Positions 37,545-46,259 of a stretch of 64,000 nucleotides of DNA are shown here, in pieces. Numbering within the stretch: the first letter of the stretch is position 1; each line of letters starts with the position of its first letter. The position numbers and the translations under genes were made by a program. The DNA is from Streptomyces sp. TLI_105 (lineage in GTDB: Bacteria; Actinomycetota; Actinomycetes; Streptomycetales; Streptomycetaceae). The stretch lies in the NCBI RefSeq assembly GCF_900105415.1, contig NZ_FNSM01000001.1, positions 4,880,501-4,944,500 of the forward strand, read 5' to 3'. Under the pieces are notes generated by a model. That model saw only the letters and a list, made by a program, of their open reading frames with translations, was not told the DNA's origin and made no database searches.

Positions 37545-37961
37545 ATGTGGGAGTACGAGCACGGCGTCGAGACAACCGCCGCCCCCGAGGCGATCTGGCG
37601 GCTCTGGGCCGATGTCGAGAACTGGGGCACCTGGAACGCCGAGATCGAGAAGATCGAGATCAGCGGCCCGTTCGAGGTGGGCGCGCGGATCACGATGACG
37701 CCGCCCGGCGACGACCCGGTGGAACTGCGCGTGGCCGAGGCCGTCGAGGGCGAACTCTTCGTCGACGAGGCCCGCTTCGGCGACCTGCTGCTGCGCACCG
37801 TCCACCGGATCGACCGGCTCGACGGGGAGCGGGTGCGGGTGGTGTACCGCATGGAGATCACCGGCACCGGCGCCGACGAGGTCGGTCCGCGGATCGGCCC
37901 GGGCATCACTGCCGACTGGCCCGACACCATGGCCGCCCTCACCGAGCTGGCCCGGCGCTGA
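37545..37961 (+). CDS. SRPBCC family protein (polyketide cyclase/dehydrase-like)
   Basis: The ATG at 37545 follows GAGGAGG by 6 bases; 138 residues. The helix-grip fold start WEYEHGVETTAAPEAIWRLWADVENWGTWN is typical, and hydrophobic strands and a C-terminal helix (MAALTELARR) follow. Such proteins bind lipids or aromatic ligands. The stop overlaps the start of the MarR gene by one base (TGATG), so they are a coupled pair. Confidence 0.87.
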   Translation: MWEYEHGVETTAAPEAIWRLWADVENWGTWNAEIEKIEISGPFEVGARITMTPPGDDPVELRVAEAVEGELFVDEARFGDLLLRTVHRIDRLDGERVRVVYRMEITGTGADEVGPRIGPGITADWPDTMAALTELARR

Positions 37962-38389
37962 TGGCCCTCGACCCCGGCGAGAGCCCCGGATTCCTCCTGT
38001 GGCACGCCACGCTGCGCTGGCAGCGCGACATCGCCGCCGCCCTGGCGCCCCTCGGCCTCACCCACGTGCAGTTCGTCCTGCTCGCCTGCGCCTGGTGGCT
38101 CAACACCCAGGGCGAGCACCCCAACCAGCTGGCCCTCGCCCGCCAGGCCGGCACCGACGTCAAGATGACCTCCCAGGTCCTGCGCACCCTGGAGGGCAAG
38201 GGACTCGTCGAGCGCGAGGTCGACCCGGCGGACACCCGCGCCAAGCGACTGCGCGTCACCGACGCCGGCGCTGCCCTGGCCCCCCGCGCGATCGAGGCGG
38301 TCGAACGCGTCGACGCGGAGTTCTTCCAGCCGGTGCCCGTCAAGGAGGCGATCGCCCTGCTGGGCCGCCTGGCCCACCCCGAACCCTGA
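37961..38389 (+). CDS. MarR-family transcriptional regulator
   Basis: A 142-residue winged-helix protein: FVLLACAWWLNTQGEHPNQLALARQAGTDVKMTSQVLRTLEGKGLVEREVDPADTRAKRLRV is the MarR core, here given in outline only by its ends FVLLACAWWL and EVDPADTRAKRLRVT. It is translationally coupled to the SRPBCC gene and probably regulates that pair. TCTGTG repeats near 37496 and 37511 upstream of the SRPBCC gene are possible operator sites. Confidence 0.88.
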   Translation: MALDPGESPGFLLWHATLRWQRDIAAALAPLGLTHVQFVLLACAWWLNTQGEHPNQLALARQAGTDVKMTSQVLRTLEGKGLVEREVDPADTRAKRLRVTDAGAALAPRAIEAVERVDAEFFQPVPVKEAIALLGRLAHPEP

Positions 38390-38410
38390 ACCGCCCCGCG
38401 CTCCGGTCCT

Positions 38411-38893
38411 TCAGCCGAGGGCGCACTCCGCCCACACCGTCTTCCCCGGCGCCCGGAGCCTCGGGCACCACCCCCAGCGGTCGGCGAGCGCTTCGACGAG
38501 CAGCAACCCCCGTCCGCCTTCCAGGAGTTCCGGCTCCGGAAGGCGGCCGGGCCGGGGCGGTACGCGCTCCGCCCGCGTGTCGCTCACCTCGATCCGCGCG
38601 ACCGGCCGGGCCTCGTTCGTGACCCGCAGGAGCAGCTGGAAGTCCCGTCCCGGCACGTGTCCGTGCCGCACCGCGTTCGCCGCCAGCTCGGCCGCGACCA
38701 GCACGACGGTCTCGTGCGCCTCGGTCCCGTACGGCACGCCCCACTCCTCCAGGCGGACGGCGACCAGCCGCCGGGCGAGCCGGGCGCCCCGGGCGGTCGA
38801 GGTGAACCGCAGGGTGAAGATCCGACTGCTCAAGTAAGGCGAGGCGCCGGCGTGTTGGGTGGCGTCGGTGGGGCTGTCGTTGTTGCTCGTCAT
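38411..38893 (-). CDS. HATPase_c ATP-binding regulator (AbaA/RsbW-like)
   Basis: The ATG at 38893 (AGGAG 10 bp upstream) gives 160 residues; an upstream open frame covers the divergent promoter. The GHKL ATPase N box is VAAELAANAVRHGH, and the G boxes are VSDTRAE and GGRGLLLVEAL. Such proteins are anti-sigma-type kinases or ATP-binding partners in Streptomyces. It is divergent from an XRE/DUF5753 gene and near a DUF397 gene, the AbaA-WhiJ type module that influences development. Confidence 0.87.
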   Translation of the reverse strand: MTSNNDSPTDATQHAGASPYLSSRIFTLRFTSTARGARLARRLVAVRLEEWGVPYGTEAHETVVLVAAELAANAVRHGHVPGRDFQLLLRVTNEARPVARIEVSDTRAERVPPRPGRLPEPELLEGGRGLLLVEALADRWGWCPRLRAPGKTVWAECALG

Positions 38894-38996
38894 GCCTCCC
38901 AAGCTCCTCTTGGTGGCGTAGCGTGACCAGTGGTGACGCACTGACGCGATGGTCTTGTACGTGGGGTGTCGGTGCCGGTACGAGGGGCAGGGCGCG

Positions 38997-39845
38997 ATGA
39001 CGGAAGGCCAGGCGGGCGCGGTTCCGGAGCCCGCGGCGGCGGACAGGTCCGGCCAGGGCGTGGTGGCGGCGTTCGGGCAGAGCCTGAAGACGCTGCGGGT
39101 GCGGGCGGGGATGGAACGGGAGGAGTTCGGCAAACGGCTGGGCTACTCGGCGTCGACGATCGCCTCGTTCGAGCAGGGCCGCAGGATCCCGCCGCCGAGG
39201 GCGATCGACCGGGCGGACGAGGTGCTGGAGGCGGGCGGGCTGCTGAAGGTCTGGAAGGACCAGCTGGAGAAGGCGCAGTACCCGGCGTTCTTCCAGGGGA
39301 TGGCGCAGTTGGAGAAGCAGTCGATAGAGCTGCTGGCGTACGACACCCTGGTGGTCAACGGCCTGCTGCAGACCGAGGAGTACATGCGGACGATGGTGGG
39401 CAATCGGCGTCCACCGCTCGACGTGGAGACCATCGAGCAGCGAGTGACCGCTCGTGTCTCCCGGCAGGACATCTTCGAGCGGCGGCCCGCACCGTTGTTG
39501 AGCTTCGTCATGTGTGAATCGGTGCTGCGGAGGAAGTTCGGCGGCAACGAGGTACTGCGCGGACAGTTGGAGCAGCTCCTCCTCATCGGCCAGAGGAGGA
39601 ACGTCGAGCTTCAGGTCATGCCGCTCGACTGCGCGGAGAACGCGGGCGGGGACGGACCGTTCACCGTCGTCACCCGTGAGGACGGGAAGAGGTTCGTCTA
39701 CACCGAAGTCCAGGGCACCAGCGCCCTGGAGACCGACCCCAAACAGGCCGTTCTCGCCGCTGCCCGCTATGGGATCATCCGGTCGCAGGCTCTCACCCCG
39801 CGGGAGTCACTGGAGTTCATCGAGAAGTTGTTGGGAGAGCTATGA
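38997..39845 (+). CDS. XRE-family regulator with DUF5753 (WhiJ/Scr1-like)
   Basis: The ATG at 38997 follows GAGGGGCAGGG; 282 residues. The XRE helix-turn-helix spans about 28-80 (LKTLRVRAGMEREEFGKRLGYSASTIASFEQGRR in outline, from LKTLRVRAG to ASFEQGRR). The DUF5753 domain follows (NGLLQTEEYMRTMV, RVSRQDIFERRPAPLL, VMPLDCAEN). In Streptomyces these proteins pair with a small DUF397 protein; WhiJ is the known developmental example. The stop overlaps the DUF397 gene start (ATGA). Confidence 0.92.
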   Translation: MTEGQAGAVPEPAAADRSGQGVVAAFGQSLKTLRVRAGMEREEFGKRLGYSASTIASFEQGRRIPPPRAIDRADEVLEAGGLLKVWKDQLEKAQYPAFFQGMAQLEKQSIELLAYDTLVVNGLLQTEEYMRTMVGNRRPPLDVETIEQRVTARVSRQDIFERRPAPLLSFVMCESVLRRKFGGNEVLRGQLEQLLLIGQRRNVELQVMPLDCAENAGGDGPFTVVTREDGKRFVYTEVQGTSALETDPKQAVLAAARYGIIRSQALTPRESLEFIEKLLGEL

Positions 39846-40030
39846 ACAGCACGGAATCCCTCGCCTGGTTCAAGAGCAGCTACAGCGGTGGTGAAGGCGG
39901 CCAGTGCATCGAGGTCGCGGCCGGCGCGGGAACCGTCCACATCCGGGACTCCAAGGACGTGGCCCGGCCGGCCCTCCGGGTCTCGCGCGACGCGTGGGCC
40001 GGGTTCCTCGGGCTCGCCTCGGCGGAGTAG
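39842..40030 (+). CDS. DUF397 small protein (Scr2-like)
   Basis: A 62-residue protein with the DUF397 pattern: LAWFKSSYSGGEGGQCIEVA, then VHIRDSKDVARPAL and AWAGFL. It is coupled by 4-bp overlap to the XRE/DUF5753 gene. DUF397 proteins antagonise or modulate the partner regulator in the described Scr1/Scr2 and WhiJ systems. Confidence 0.93.
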   Translation: MNSTESLAWFKSSYSGGEGGQCIEVAAGAGTVHIRDSKDVARPALRVSRDAWAGFLGLASAE

Positions 40031-40050
40031 TACAGCCCGCCGTTGTACGC

Positions 40051-40090
40051 GGGGAGCCCTGCCCGTCCGAGCCGGACGGCGGGGCTCTCC
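40051..40090. terminator. hairpin terminator after DUF397 gene
   Basis: GGGGAGCCCTGCCCGTCC pairs with GGACGGCGGGGCTCTCC around GAGCC, with two mismatches or bulges. It starts 21 bp after the stop. Confidence 0.65.
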
Positions 40091-40210
40091 GGCTAGGCCG
40101 CCCAGGCATCCGAGCAGCGGGAGGGCGACCGGCCACGGCACGGCCGCCACCACGGCGACGCCGGCCGCCCGGGCACGGGCGCGCGTGCTCGTCTCCGGGC
40201 GGGCGCGTAC

Positions 40211-41752
40211 TCAGTCGGCCAGGTCTCGACGGGACGCCCCCTGGTCCTCCTCCTTCAGGACCGGGAAGCGGCGGGGGGCCAGGGTGAGGAGGGCCAGGAG
40301 GGCGAGGGCCGCCGCTGCCGCCGCGCCCAGGTAGACCCAGTCCACCGCCGCGTCGACCGCCCGGCGGATGGGGTCGGTGGCGTCCAGGGAGGGGGCCAGT
40401 GTGTCGAGGTCCGTGTCGGCGCCGAGGCGGGCGGCGAGGACGCCGTTCGCGACGGCGCCGAAGAGCGCGGCGCCGACGCTCTGGCCGACCTGGCGGCAGA
40501 AGAGGACGGAGGCGGTGGTGGTGCCGCGTTCCTCGTACGGGACGGTCGACTGCACGCCGACGATCAGGGGCAGTTGGAAGAGGCCCAGGGCTCCGCCGAG
40601 GAGCAGCATCAGGAGTGCGGGCTGCCAGGGTTCGCCGGGGAACGGCAGGAACGGGAACGCGAGCAGCAGGAGCAGGGCGAGCGAGATGCCCAGGATCGCG
40701 GTGAGGCGGAAGCCGATGCGGGTGTAGAGCCGGTTCGAGAACGCGGCGCTGATGGGCCAGCTCAGGGTCCATGAGGAGAGGACGAAGCCGGCGGCGATCG
40801 GGCCGAGGCCGAGGACGGACTGCGCGTACGTGGGCAGGAAGACCGTCGGGGCGACCATGAGCAGGCCGAGGGCGCCGAGGGAGAGGTTGACGGCGGCTAT
40901 CGTGCGGCGGCGCCAGACCCAGCCGGGGATGATCGGTTCGGCCGCGCGCCGCTCGACGGCGACGGTCAGGGCGGCGAGGGCGGCGGCACCGCCGAGGAGG
41001 CCGAGGGACGGGGCGGAGAGCCAGGGCCAGGCGACGCCGCCCTGGACGAGCGCGGTGATGAGTGCGGCTCCGGTGGCGAAGATCGCGAGTGCCCCCGCCC
41101 AGTCGATCCGTGCGCGTTCGCGGGGTGCGGTGCGGGCGGGTTCGAGGAGGTGGCGGCCGATGAGCCAGAGGGCGATCAGGCCGACGGGGACGTTGACGAG
41201 GAAGATCCAGCGCCAGTCGGCGTAGCCGGCGAGCAGGCCGCCGAGGGCCGGTCCGGCGACGGAGGAGGCGGCCCACACGGAGGACAGCTTCGCCTGGATC
41301 TTGGGGCGTTCCTTCAGGGGGTACAGGTCGGCGGCGATGGTCTGGACGGTGCCCTGGAGGGCGCCGCCGCCGAGGCCCTGGACGACGCGGAAGGCGATCA
41401 GGGAGGCCATGTTCCAGGCGGCGGCGCAGAGCAGGGAGCCGATGAGGAAGAGGACGGTCCCGGCGATGAGGACGGGCTTGCGGCCGAAGGTGTCGCTGAG
41501 CTTCCCGTACACGGGCAGGGTGACCGTGACGGCGAGCAGGTAGCCGGAGAAGAGCCAGGAGAAGACGGAGAGTCCGCCGAGGTCGCCGACGATCTGGGGG
41601 ACGGCGGTGGAGACGATCGTCCCGTCGAGGGCGGCGAGCCCCATGGCGAGCATGAGGGCGGCCACGACGGGCCCGCGGCGGTCGGTGGTGGGGGCGGAGG
41701 CGGGTGCGGGCGCCGGATCGGCTCCCGCCCGGGTCGTCGACGGTTCCGTCAC
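40211..41752 (-). CDS. MFS drug exporter, DHA2 (EmrB/QacA) family
   Basis: The GTG start gives 513 residues and about 14 hydrophobic segments. The DHA2 motif near helix 1, MGLAALDGTIVSTAVPQI, and the loop motif GKLSDTFGRKPVLIAG are present, as are WRWIFLVNVPVGL and the motif C-like region VAGPALGGLLAG. It probably uses the proton gradient to export lipophilic compounds. No linked regulator is evident; it is divergent from the ABC transporter genes. Confidence 0.92.
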   Translation of the reverse strand: MTEPSTTRAGADPAPAPASAPTTDRRGPVVAALMLAMGLAALDGTIVSTAVPQIVGDLGGLSVFSWLFSGYLLAVTVTLPVYGKLSDTFGRKPVLIAGTVLFLIGSLLCAAAWNMASLIAFRVVQGLGGGALQGTVQTIAADLYPLKERPKIQAKLSSVWAASSVAGPALGGLLAGYADWRWIFLVNVPVGLIALWLIGRHLLEPARTAPRERARIDWAGALAIFATGAALITALVQGGVAWPWLSAPSLGLLGGAAALAALTVAVERRAAEPIIPGWVWRRRTIAAVNLSLGALGLLMVAPTVFLPTYAQSVLGLGPIAAGFVLSSWTLSWPISAAFSNRLYTRIGFRLTAILGISLALLLLLAFPFLPFPGEPWQPALLMLLLGGALGLFQLPLIVGVQSTVPYEERGTTTASVLFCRQVGQSVGAALFGAVANGVLAARLGADTDLDTLAPSLDATDPIRRAVDAAVDWVYLGAAAAAALALLALLTLAPRRFPVLKEEDQGASRRDLAD

Positions 41753-41945
41753 CGCGCACCATTCCTTTCTTCGTACACCTAAATGTGCGCGGACAGGTTC
41801 TCACTCCACCCACGGGTCGAGGAACCCCTAGGGGCCCCTCCCCCATGCGGCCCAGGGGTCGTTCGTCCCGGCGGAGGAGGAGAAGTGCCGTACCGGCTTC
41901 TTAACTTGAACTTACAAACCCACCCATCGCTCCAAGGAGAAATCC

Positions 41946-42734
41946 GTGACATCGGCTGTGACCATCCCCAGGCACGGGGGTACTGGCGAGGGGACGGCCG
42001 TCGCGGCGCGGGCGCGGCAGGTCGTCAAGGCGTACGGCTCGGGGGAGACCCGGGTCGTCGCGCTGGACTCCGTCGACGTGGACATCGCCCGCGGGCGGTT
42101 CACCGCGATCATGGGGCCCTCGGGCTCCGGCAAGTCGACCCTGATGCACTGCCTCGCCGGGCTCGACACCGTCACCAGCGGGCAGATCTTCCTCGACGAG
42201 ACCGAGATCACCGGTCTCAAGGAAAAGAGGCTCACCCGGCTGCGCCGGGACCGGATCGGCTTCATCTTCCAGGCGTTCAACCTGCTGCCCACCCTGAACG
42301 CCCTGGAGAACATCACGCTGCCCATGGACATCGCCGGGCGGAAGCCGGACGCCGAGTGGCTGCGGCGGGTCGTCGACACGGTCGGACTCGGGGAGCGCCT
42401 CAAGCACCGGCCGAGCCAGCTCTCCGGCGGTCAGCAGCAGCGCGTCGCCGTGGCCCGCGCGCTCGCCGCCCGGCCCGAGATCATCTTCGGTGACGAGCCG
42501 ACCGGAAACCTCGACTCGCGGGCCGGCGCCGAGGTCCTCGGCTTCCTCCGCGCGTCCGTGGACGAGCTCGGGCAGACGATCGTCATGGTGACCCACGACC
42601 CCGTCGCCGCCTCCTACGCGGACCGGGTGCTCTACCTCGCCGACGGACGGATCGTGGACGAGATGGAGCGGCCCACCGCCGACGCCGTCCTCGACCGCAT
42701 GAAGGACTTCGACGCGCGCGGGCGGACCTCATGA
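41946..42734 (+). CDS. ABC transporter ATP-binding protein (MacB/LolD type)
   Basis: The GTG follows AAGGAG; 262 residues. Walker A is GPSGSGKST, the signature is LSGGQQQRVAVARAL, Walker B is IIFGDEPTG and the switch His is in VTHD. The NLLPTLNALENI phrase after the Q-loop is typical of the MacB/LolD/FtsE subfamily, which powers FtsX-type permeases rather than membrane-spanning pumps. It overlaps the permease gene by 4 bp. Confidence 0.95.
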   Translation: MTSAVTIPRHGGTGEGTAVAARARQVVKAYGSGETRVVALDSVDVDIARGRFTAIMGPSGSGKSTLMHCLAGLDTVTSGQIFLDETEITGLKEKRLTRLRRDRIGFIFQAFNLLPTLNALENITLPMDIAGRKPDAEWLRRVVDTVGLGERLKHRPSQLSGGQQQRVAVARALAARPEIIFGDEPTGNLDSRAGAEVLGFLRASVDELGQTIVMVTHDPVAASYADRVLYLADGRIVDEMERPTADAVLDRMKDFDARGRTS

Positions 42735-45313
42735 CCGTCCTCAGGACCTCGCTGCGCAACTTCTTCGCGCACAAGGGCCGCATGGCGCTCTCCGCCGTCG
42801 CCGTCCTGCTCTCCGTCGCCTTCGTCAGTGGGACGCTCGTCTTCACCGACACCATGAACACGACGTTCGACAAGCTCTTCGCGTCGACCGCCTCCGACGT
42901 CACCGTCAGCCCGAAGGGCGCGGCGGCCGACGACGAGGTCCCGCAGAACGGCCGCCCCGAGTCCCTGCCCGCCTCGCTCGTCGAGCGGGTCGGGAAGGTC
43001 GAGGGCGTCAAGGACGCGCAGGGTTCGGTCACCTCCATGAGCGTGACCGTCGTCGACGCGAAGAACGAGAACGTCGGCCCGACCGGCGGCGCGCCGACCA
43101 TCGCCGTCAACTGGAGCCCCTACGAGCTGCGTTCGGTCGAGCTGGCCTCCGGTCACGAGCCGCGCGGGCCCACCGACGTCGTCGTCGACGCCGGCACCGC
43201 CGAGAAGCACCACCTGAAGATCGGCGACACCCTGCGCACGATCGCCGTCACCGGCGACCTCACCGCGAAGATCTCCGGCATCGTCGAGTTCAAGGTCACC
43301 AACCCCGGTGCCACCGTCGTCTACTTCGACACCGCCACCGCGCAGCGCGGACTCCTCGGCAAGGAAGGCCTGTTCACCCAGGTCATGGTCGACGCCGAGC
43401 CCGGTGTCGCCGACGACGCCCTCAAGGCGGACGTGGCCGCCGCACTCGGCGCCGACGCGAAGAACTACAAGCTGCACACCGCGGCCGAGGTCGCCGACGC
43501 GGGCCGCGAGGACATCGCCGGCTTCCTCGACGTCATGAAGTACGCCATGCTCGGCTTCGCCGGGATCGCCTTCCTCGTCGGCATCTTCCTCATCGTCAAC
43601 ACCTTCTCCATGCTGGTCGCCCAGCGGACCCGCGAGATCGGCCTCATGCGGGCCATCGGCTCCAGCCGCCGACAGGTGAACCGTTCCGTCCTCGTCGAGG
43701 CGCTCCTCCTCGGCCTCGTCGGCTCCGTCGCCGGTGTCGCCGCGGGCGTCGGTCTCGCCGTCGGACTCATGAAGCTCATGTCCCAGATGGGCATGGAGCT
43801 CTCCACCCGCGACCTCACCGTGGCGTGGACGACGCCGGCCGTCGGCCTCGCCCTCGGCATCGTCGTCACCGTCCTCGCCGCGTACATCCCCGCCCGCCGC
43901 GCCGGCAGGGTCTCTCCGATGGCCGCCCTCCGTGACGCGGGCACCCCCGCCGACGGCAAGGCGGGGCGGGTGCGGGGCGCGGTCGGGATCGCCCTGACCG
44001 GCGCCGGAGCGGCCGCCCTGGTCGTGGCGGCCCGCGCCGCCGAGGCCGGCCCCGGCTCCCTCTGGCTCGGCCTCGGCGTCGTCCTCTCCCTCCTCGGCTT
44101 CGTCGTCGTCGGCCCGCTCCTCGCCGGCGGGGTCGTCCGCGCCCTCGGCGTCGTCGTCCTGCGGGTCTTCGGTCCCGTCGGCCGCATGGCCGAACGGAAC
44201 GCGCTGCGCAACCCGCGCCGCACCGGCGCCACCGCCGCCGCCCTGATGATCGGGCTCGCGCTCGTCGCCGGACTCTCGGTGGTCGGCTCCTCCATGGTCG
44301 CCTCGGCCACCGAGGAACTGGACCGCTCCGTCGGCGCCGACTTCATCGTGCGGTCCGCGACCGGGCAGCCGATCGTGCCGCAGGCGCAGGCCGCCCTGGA
44401 GAAGACGCCCGGCCTGGACCACGTCACCGAGTACAAGTGGGTCGACGCCGAGGTCACCGACCCGCGCGGGAAGGTCTCCACGGCCGACCTGGCCGCCACC
44501 GACCCGACGTACGTGAAGGACCTGCGCCGCGAGACCACCGCCGGCACCCTCACCGACGCGTACGGTCCGGGCGCGATGTCCGTCGGCAGCGACTACGCCG
44601 CCGAGCACGGCGTCAAGGTCGGCGACGTCCTCACCGTCGCCTTCAAGGGCGGCGACACGGCGAAGCTGAAGGTCGCGGCGATCACGGCGGACACCGGCCA
44701 GGTCGACAAGGGCGCGATGTACACGAACGTCTCCACCGTCGCCCGTCACCTGCCCGCCGAGCGGGTGCCGAACAGCCTGCTCGTCCTGGCCAGCGCCAAG
44801 GACGGCCAGGAGGCCGCGGCGTACGAGGCCCTCAAGGACGCGCTCGCGCCGTACCCGCAGTACAAGGTCAGCAACCAGGCCGACTACAAGGAGGAGCTGC
44901 AGAACCAGGTCGGGCAGCTGCTCAACATCGTGTACGGGCTCCTCGCCCTGGCGATCGTCGTCGCCGTCCTCGGCGTCGTGAACACCCTGGCGCTCTCGGT
45001 GGTCGAACGGACCCGCGAGATCGGCCTCATGCGGGCCATCGGCCTCTCCCGCCGGCAGCTGCGCCGCATGATCCGCCTGGAGTCGGTGGTCATCGCCCTC
45101 TTCGGTGCCCTCCTCGGCCTCGGCCTGGGCATGGGCTGGGGCACCGCCGCCCAGAAGCTCCTCGCGCTGGAGGGGCTCGGCGTCCTGGAGATCCCCTGGC
45201 CGACGATCCTGACGGTCTTCGTCGGCTCGGCCTTCGTGGGCCTCTTCGCGGCGCTCGTACCGGCGTTCCGGGCGGGGCGGATGAACGTGCTGGGGGCGAT
45301 CGCGAGCGAGTAG
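42731..45313 (+). CDS. ABC transporter permease, FtsX/MacB type
   Basis: An 860-residue permease with an N-terminal helix (LSAVAVLLSVAFVSGTLVF), a periplasmic-type MacB domain, and two FtsX modules: three helices near 265-410 after TREIGLMRAIGSSRRQVNRS, two helices near 420-480, and a second set near 730-850 after TREIGLMRAIGLSRRQLRRM. The repeated MRAIG phrase marks the two coupling regions. It works with the ATPase upstream; the substrate is unknown, often a lipid, peptide or mechanical signal. Confidence 0.94.
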   Translation: MTVLRTSLRNFFAHKGRMALSAVAVLLSVAFVSGTLVFTDTMNTTFDKLFASTASDVTVSPKGAAADDEVPQNGRPESLPASLVERVGKVEGVKDAQGSVTSMSVTVVDAKNENVGPTGGAPTIAVNWSPYELRSVELASGHEPRGPTDVVVDAGTAEKHHLKIGDTLRTIAVTGDLTAKISGIVEFKVTNPGATVVYFDTATAQRGLLGKEGLFTQVMVDAEPGVADDALKADVAAALGADAKNYKLHTAAEVADAGREDIAGFLDVMKYAMLGFAGIAFLVGIFLIVNTFSMLVAQRTREIGLMRAIGSSRRQVNRSVLVEALLLGLVGSVAGVAAGVGLAVGLMKLMSQMGMELSTRDLTVAWTTPAVGLALGIVVTVLAAYIPARRAGRVSPMAALRDAGTPADGKAGRVRGAVGIALTGAGAAALVVAARAAEAGPGSLWLGLGVVLSLLGFVVVGPLLAGGVVRALGVVVLRVFGPVGRMAERNALRNPRRTGATAAALMIGLALVAGLSVVGSSMVASATEELDRSVGADFIVRSATGQPIVPQAQAALEKTPGLDHVTEYKWVDAEVTDPRGKVSTADLAATDPTYVKDLRRETTAGTLTDAYGPGAMSVGSDYAAEHGVKVGDVLTVAFKGGDTAKLKVAAITADTGQVDKGAMYTNVSTVARHLPAERVPNSLLVLASAKDGQEAAAYEALKDALAPYPQYKVSNQADYKEELQNQVGQLLNIVYGLLALAIVVAVLGVVNTLALSVVERTREIGLMRAIGLSRRQLRRMIRLESVVIALFGALLGLGLGMGWGTAAQKLLALEGLGVLEIPWPTILTVFVGSAFVGLFAALVPAFRAGRMNVLGAIASE

Positions 45314-45330
45314 CCACCACGGAACGGGGG

Positions 45331-45370
45331 TGCGGCCCCGGTGGACCCTGCCAGGTCCACCGGGGCCGCA
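45331..45370. terminator. bidirectional hairpin terminator (permease / PIN toxin)
   Basis: A perfect 17-bp stem, TGCGGCCCCGGTGGACC with its reverse complement, around CTGCCA. It lies between converging genes, 17 bp and 7 bp from their ends. Confidence 0.88.
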
Positions 45371-45377
45371 GGTGTGC

Positions 45378-45752
45378 TCAGACGGTCAGTACGGGCACGT
45401 CGTAGAGCGGGATGTTCTTGTCCCGGGTGACCAGGGTCAGTCCCTCGGTCCGGGCCTGCGCGATCAGTATCCGGTCGAAGGGGTCGCGGTGGTGGGCCGG
45501 GAGCTGTCCGGCGCGGACACCGTGCAGTCCGGTGATCGGGAGCGGCGTGAGCTGGCAGGTGCGGGCCAGTTCGGGCAGCTCGGGCGGGCCGTCCAGCTTG
45601 CCGAGGGCTTGCTTGACGGCGAGTTCCCAGGGAGTGACGGCACTGACGTACGCGTGCTCCTCCGTGTCGAGCAGGTCCTTGATGTCGTCGGAGAGCTGCG
45701 GGGAGTCGAGCAGCCACCAGATGACGACGTGCGTGTCGACGAGCAGTTTCAC
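45378..45752 (-). CDS. PIN-domain ribonuclease toxin (VapC-like)
   Basis: The GTG at 45752 overlaps the antitoxin stop (GTGA) and gives 124 residues. PIN acidic residues are in LLVDTHVVIWWL, SAVTPWELAVKQ, HHRDPFDRILIAQA and LVTRDKNI, so the active site appears complete. PIN toxins cut tRNA or rRNA. The pair with the Phd/YefM-like antitoxin upstream is the usual type II layout, with the antitoxin first. Confidence 0.92.
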   Translation of the reverse strand: MKLLVDTHVVIWWLLDSPQLSDDIKDLLDTEEHAYVSAVTPWELAVKQALGKLDGPPELPELARTCQLTPLPITGLHGVRAGQLPAHHRDPFDRILIAQARTEGLTLVTRDKNIPLYDVPVLTV

Positions 45753-46015
45753 TCGGCAGTGCCCTCCTCGTGGAGTCCGAAGGCCTCGGCGAAGCCGGGA
45801 TCGTCGGAGATGTCGTCGAAGTCGTCGTGGAACACGACGGGTTCCTTGAGGGAGCCTCGGGCCGTCCGCCGGACCTTCCCCCGGAGGGGGACCACCTTCG
45901 CGACCGGTTCGCCGGACTTGCTGATGATCACCTCCTCGCCGGTGGCGACCACTTCCAGGATCTTGGAGAAGTGGGTCTTCGCCTCGTGGACGTTGTACTG
46001 CCGGGCTGCTTCCAT
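45749..46015 (-). CDS. Phd/YefM-family antitoxin
   Basis: An 88-residue protein: YNVHEAKTHFSKILEVVATGEEVIISKSGEPVAKVVPL in outline is the Phd/YefM DNA-binding part (ends NVHEAKTHFS and PVAKVVPL), followed by an acidic tail (HDDFDDISDDPGF) that probably wraps the toxin. It likely represses its own promoter. It is coupled to the PIN toxin gene downstream. Confidence 0.9.
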   Translation of the reverse strand: MEAARQYNVHEAKTHFSKILEVVATGEEVIISKSGEPVAKVVPLRGKVRRTARGSLKEPVVFHDDFDDISDDPGFAEAFGLHEEGTAE

Positions 46016-46151
46016 CGCGGCCTCTCACAGCTCAGGGGAGCAAGGTGGACTAAGTGCAAGACTAAGGCTAGTCGTACGGGCGGTCCGGGGGCCAGGCGCT
46101 TCACCCTCCCGAGTGGCCCCTTTCCTTCGGGCGAGTGACAGCGGCACGTCG

Positions 46152-46157
46152 TAGGCT
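46152..46157 (+). promoter_or_regulatory. -10 box upstream of mfd
   Basis: TAGGCT lies about 100 bp before the mfd start and would give a leader of about 95 nt. No good -35 is seen. Confidence 0.35.
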
Positions 46158-46259
46158 GGGCGCACCGGGCCGTACGCGCCCGGGACCACCCGGCCCGTTC
46201 GACGTGTCGGGCTGTTCGCGTTGCCCGCCCCCGTCGTCCGAACCCGGGATGGAAGCTCC

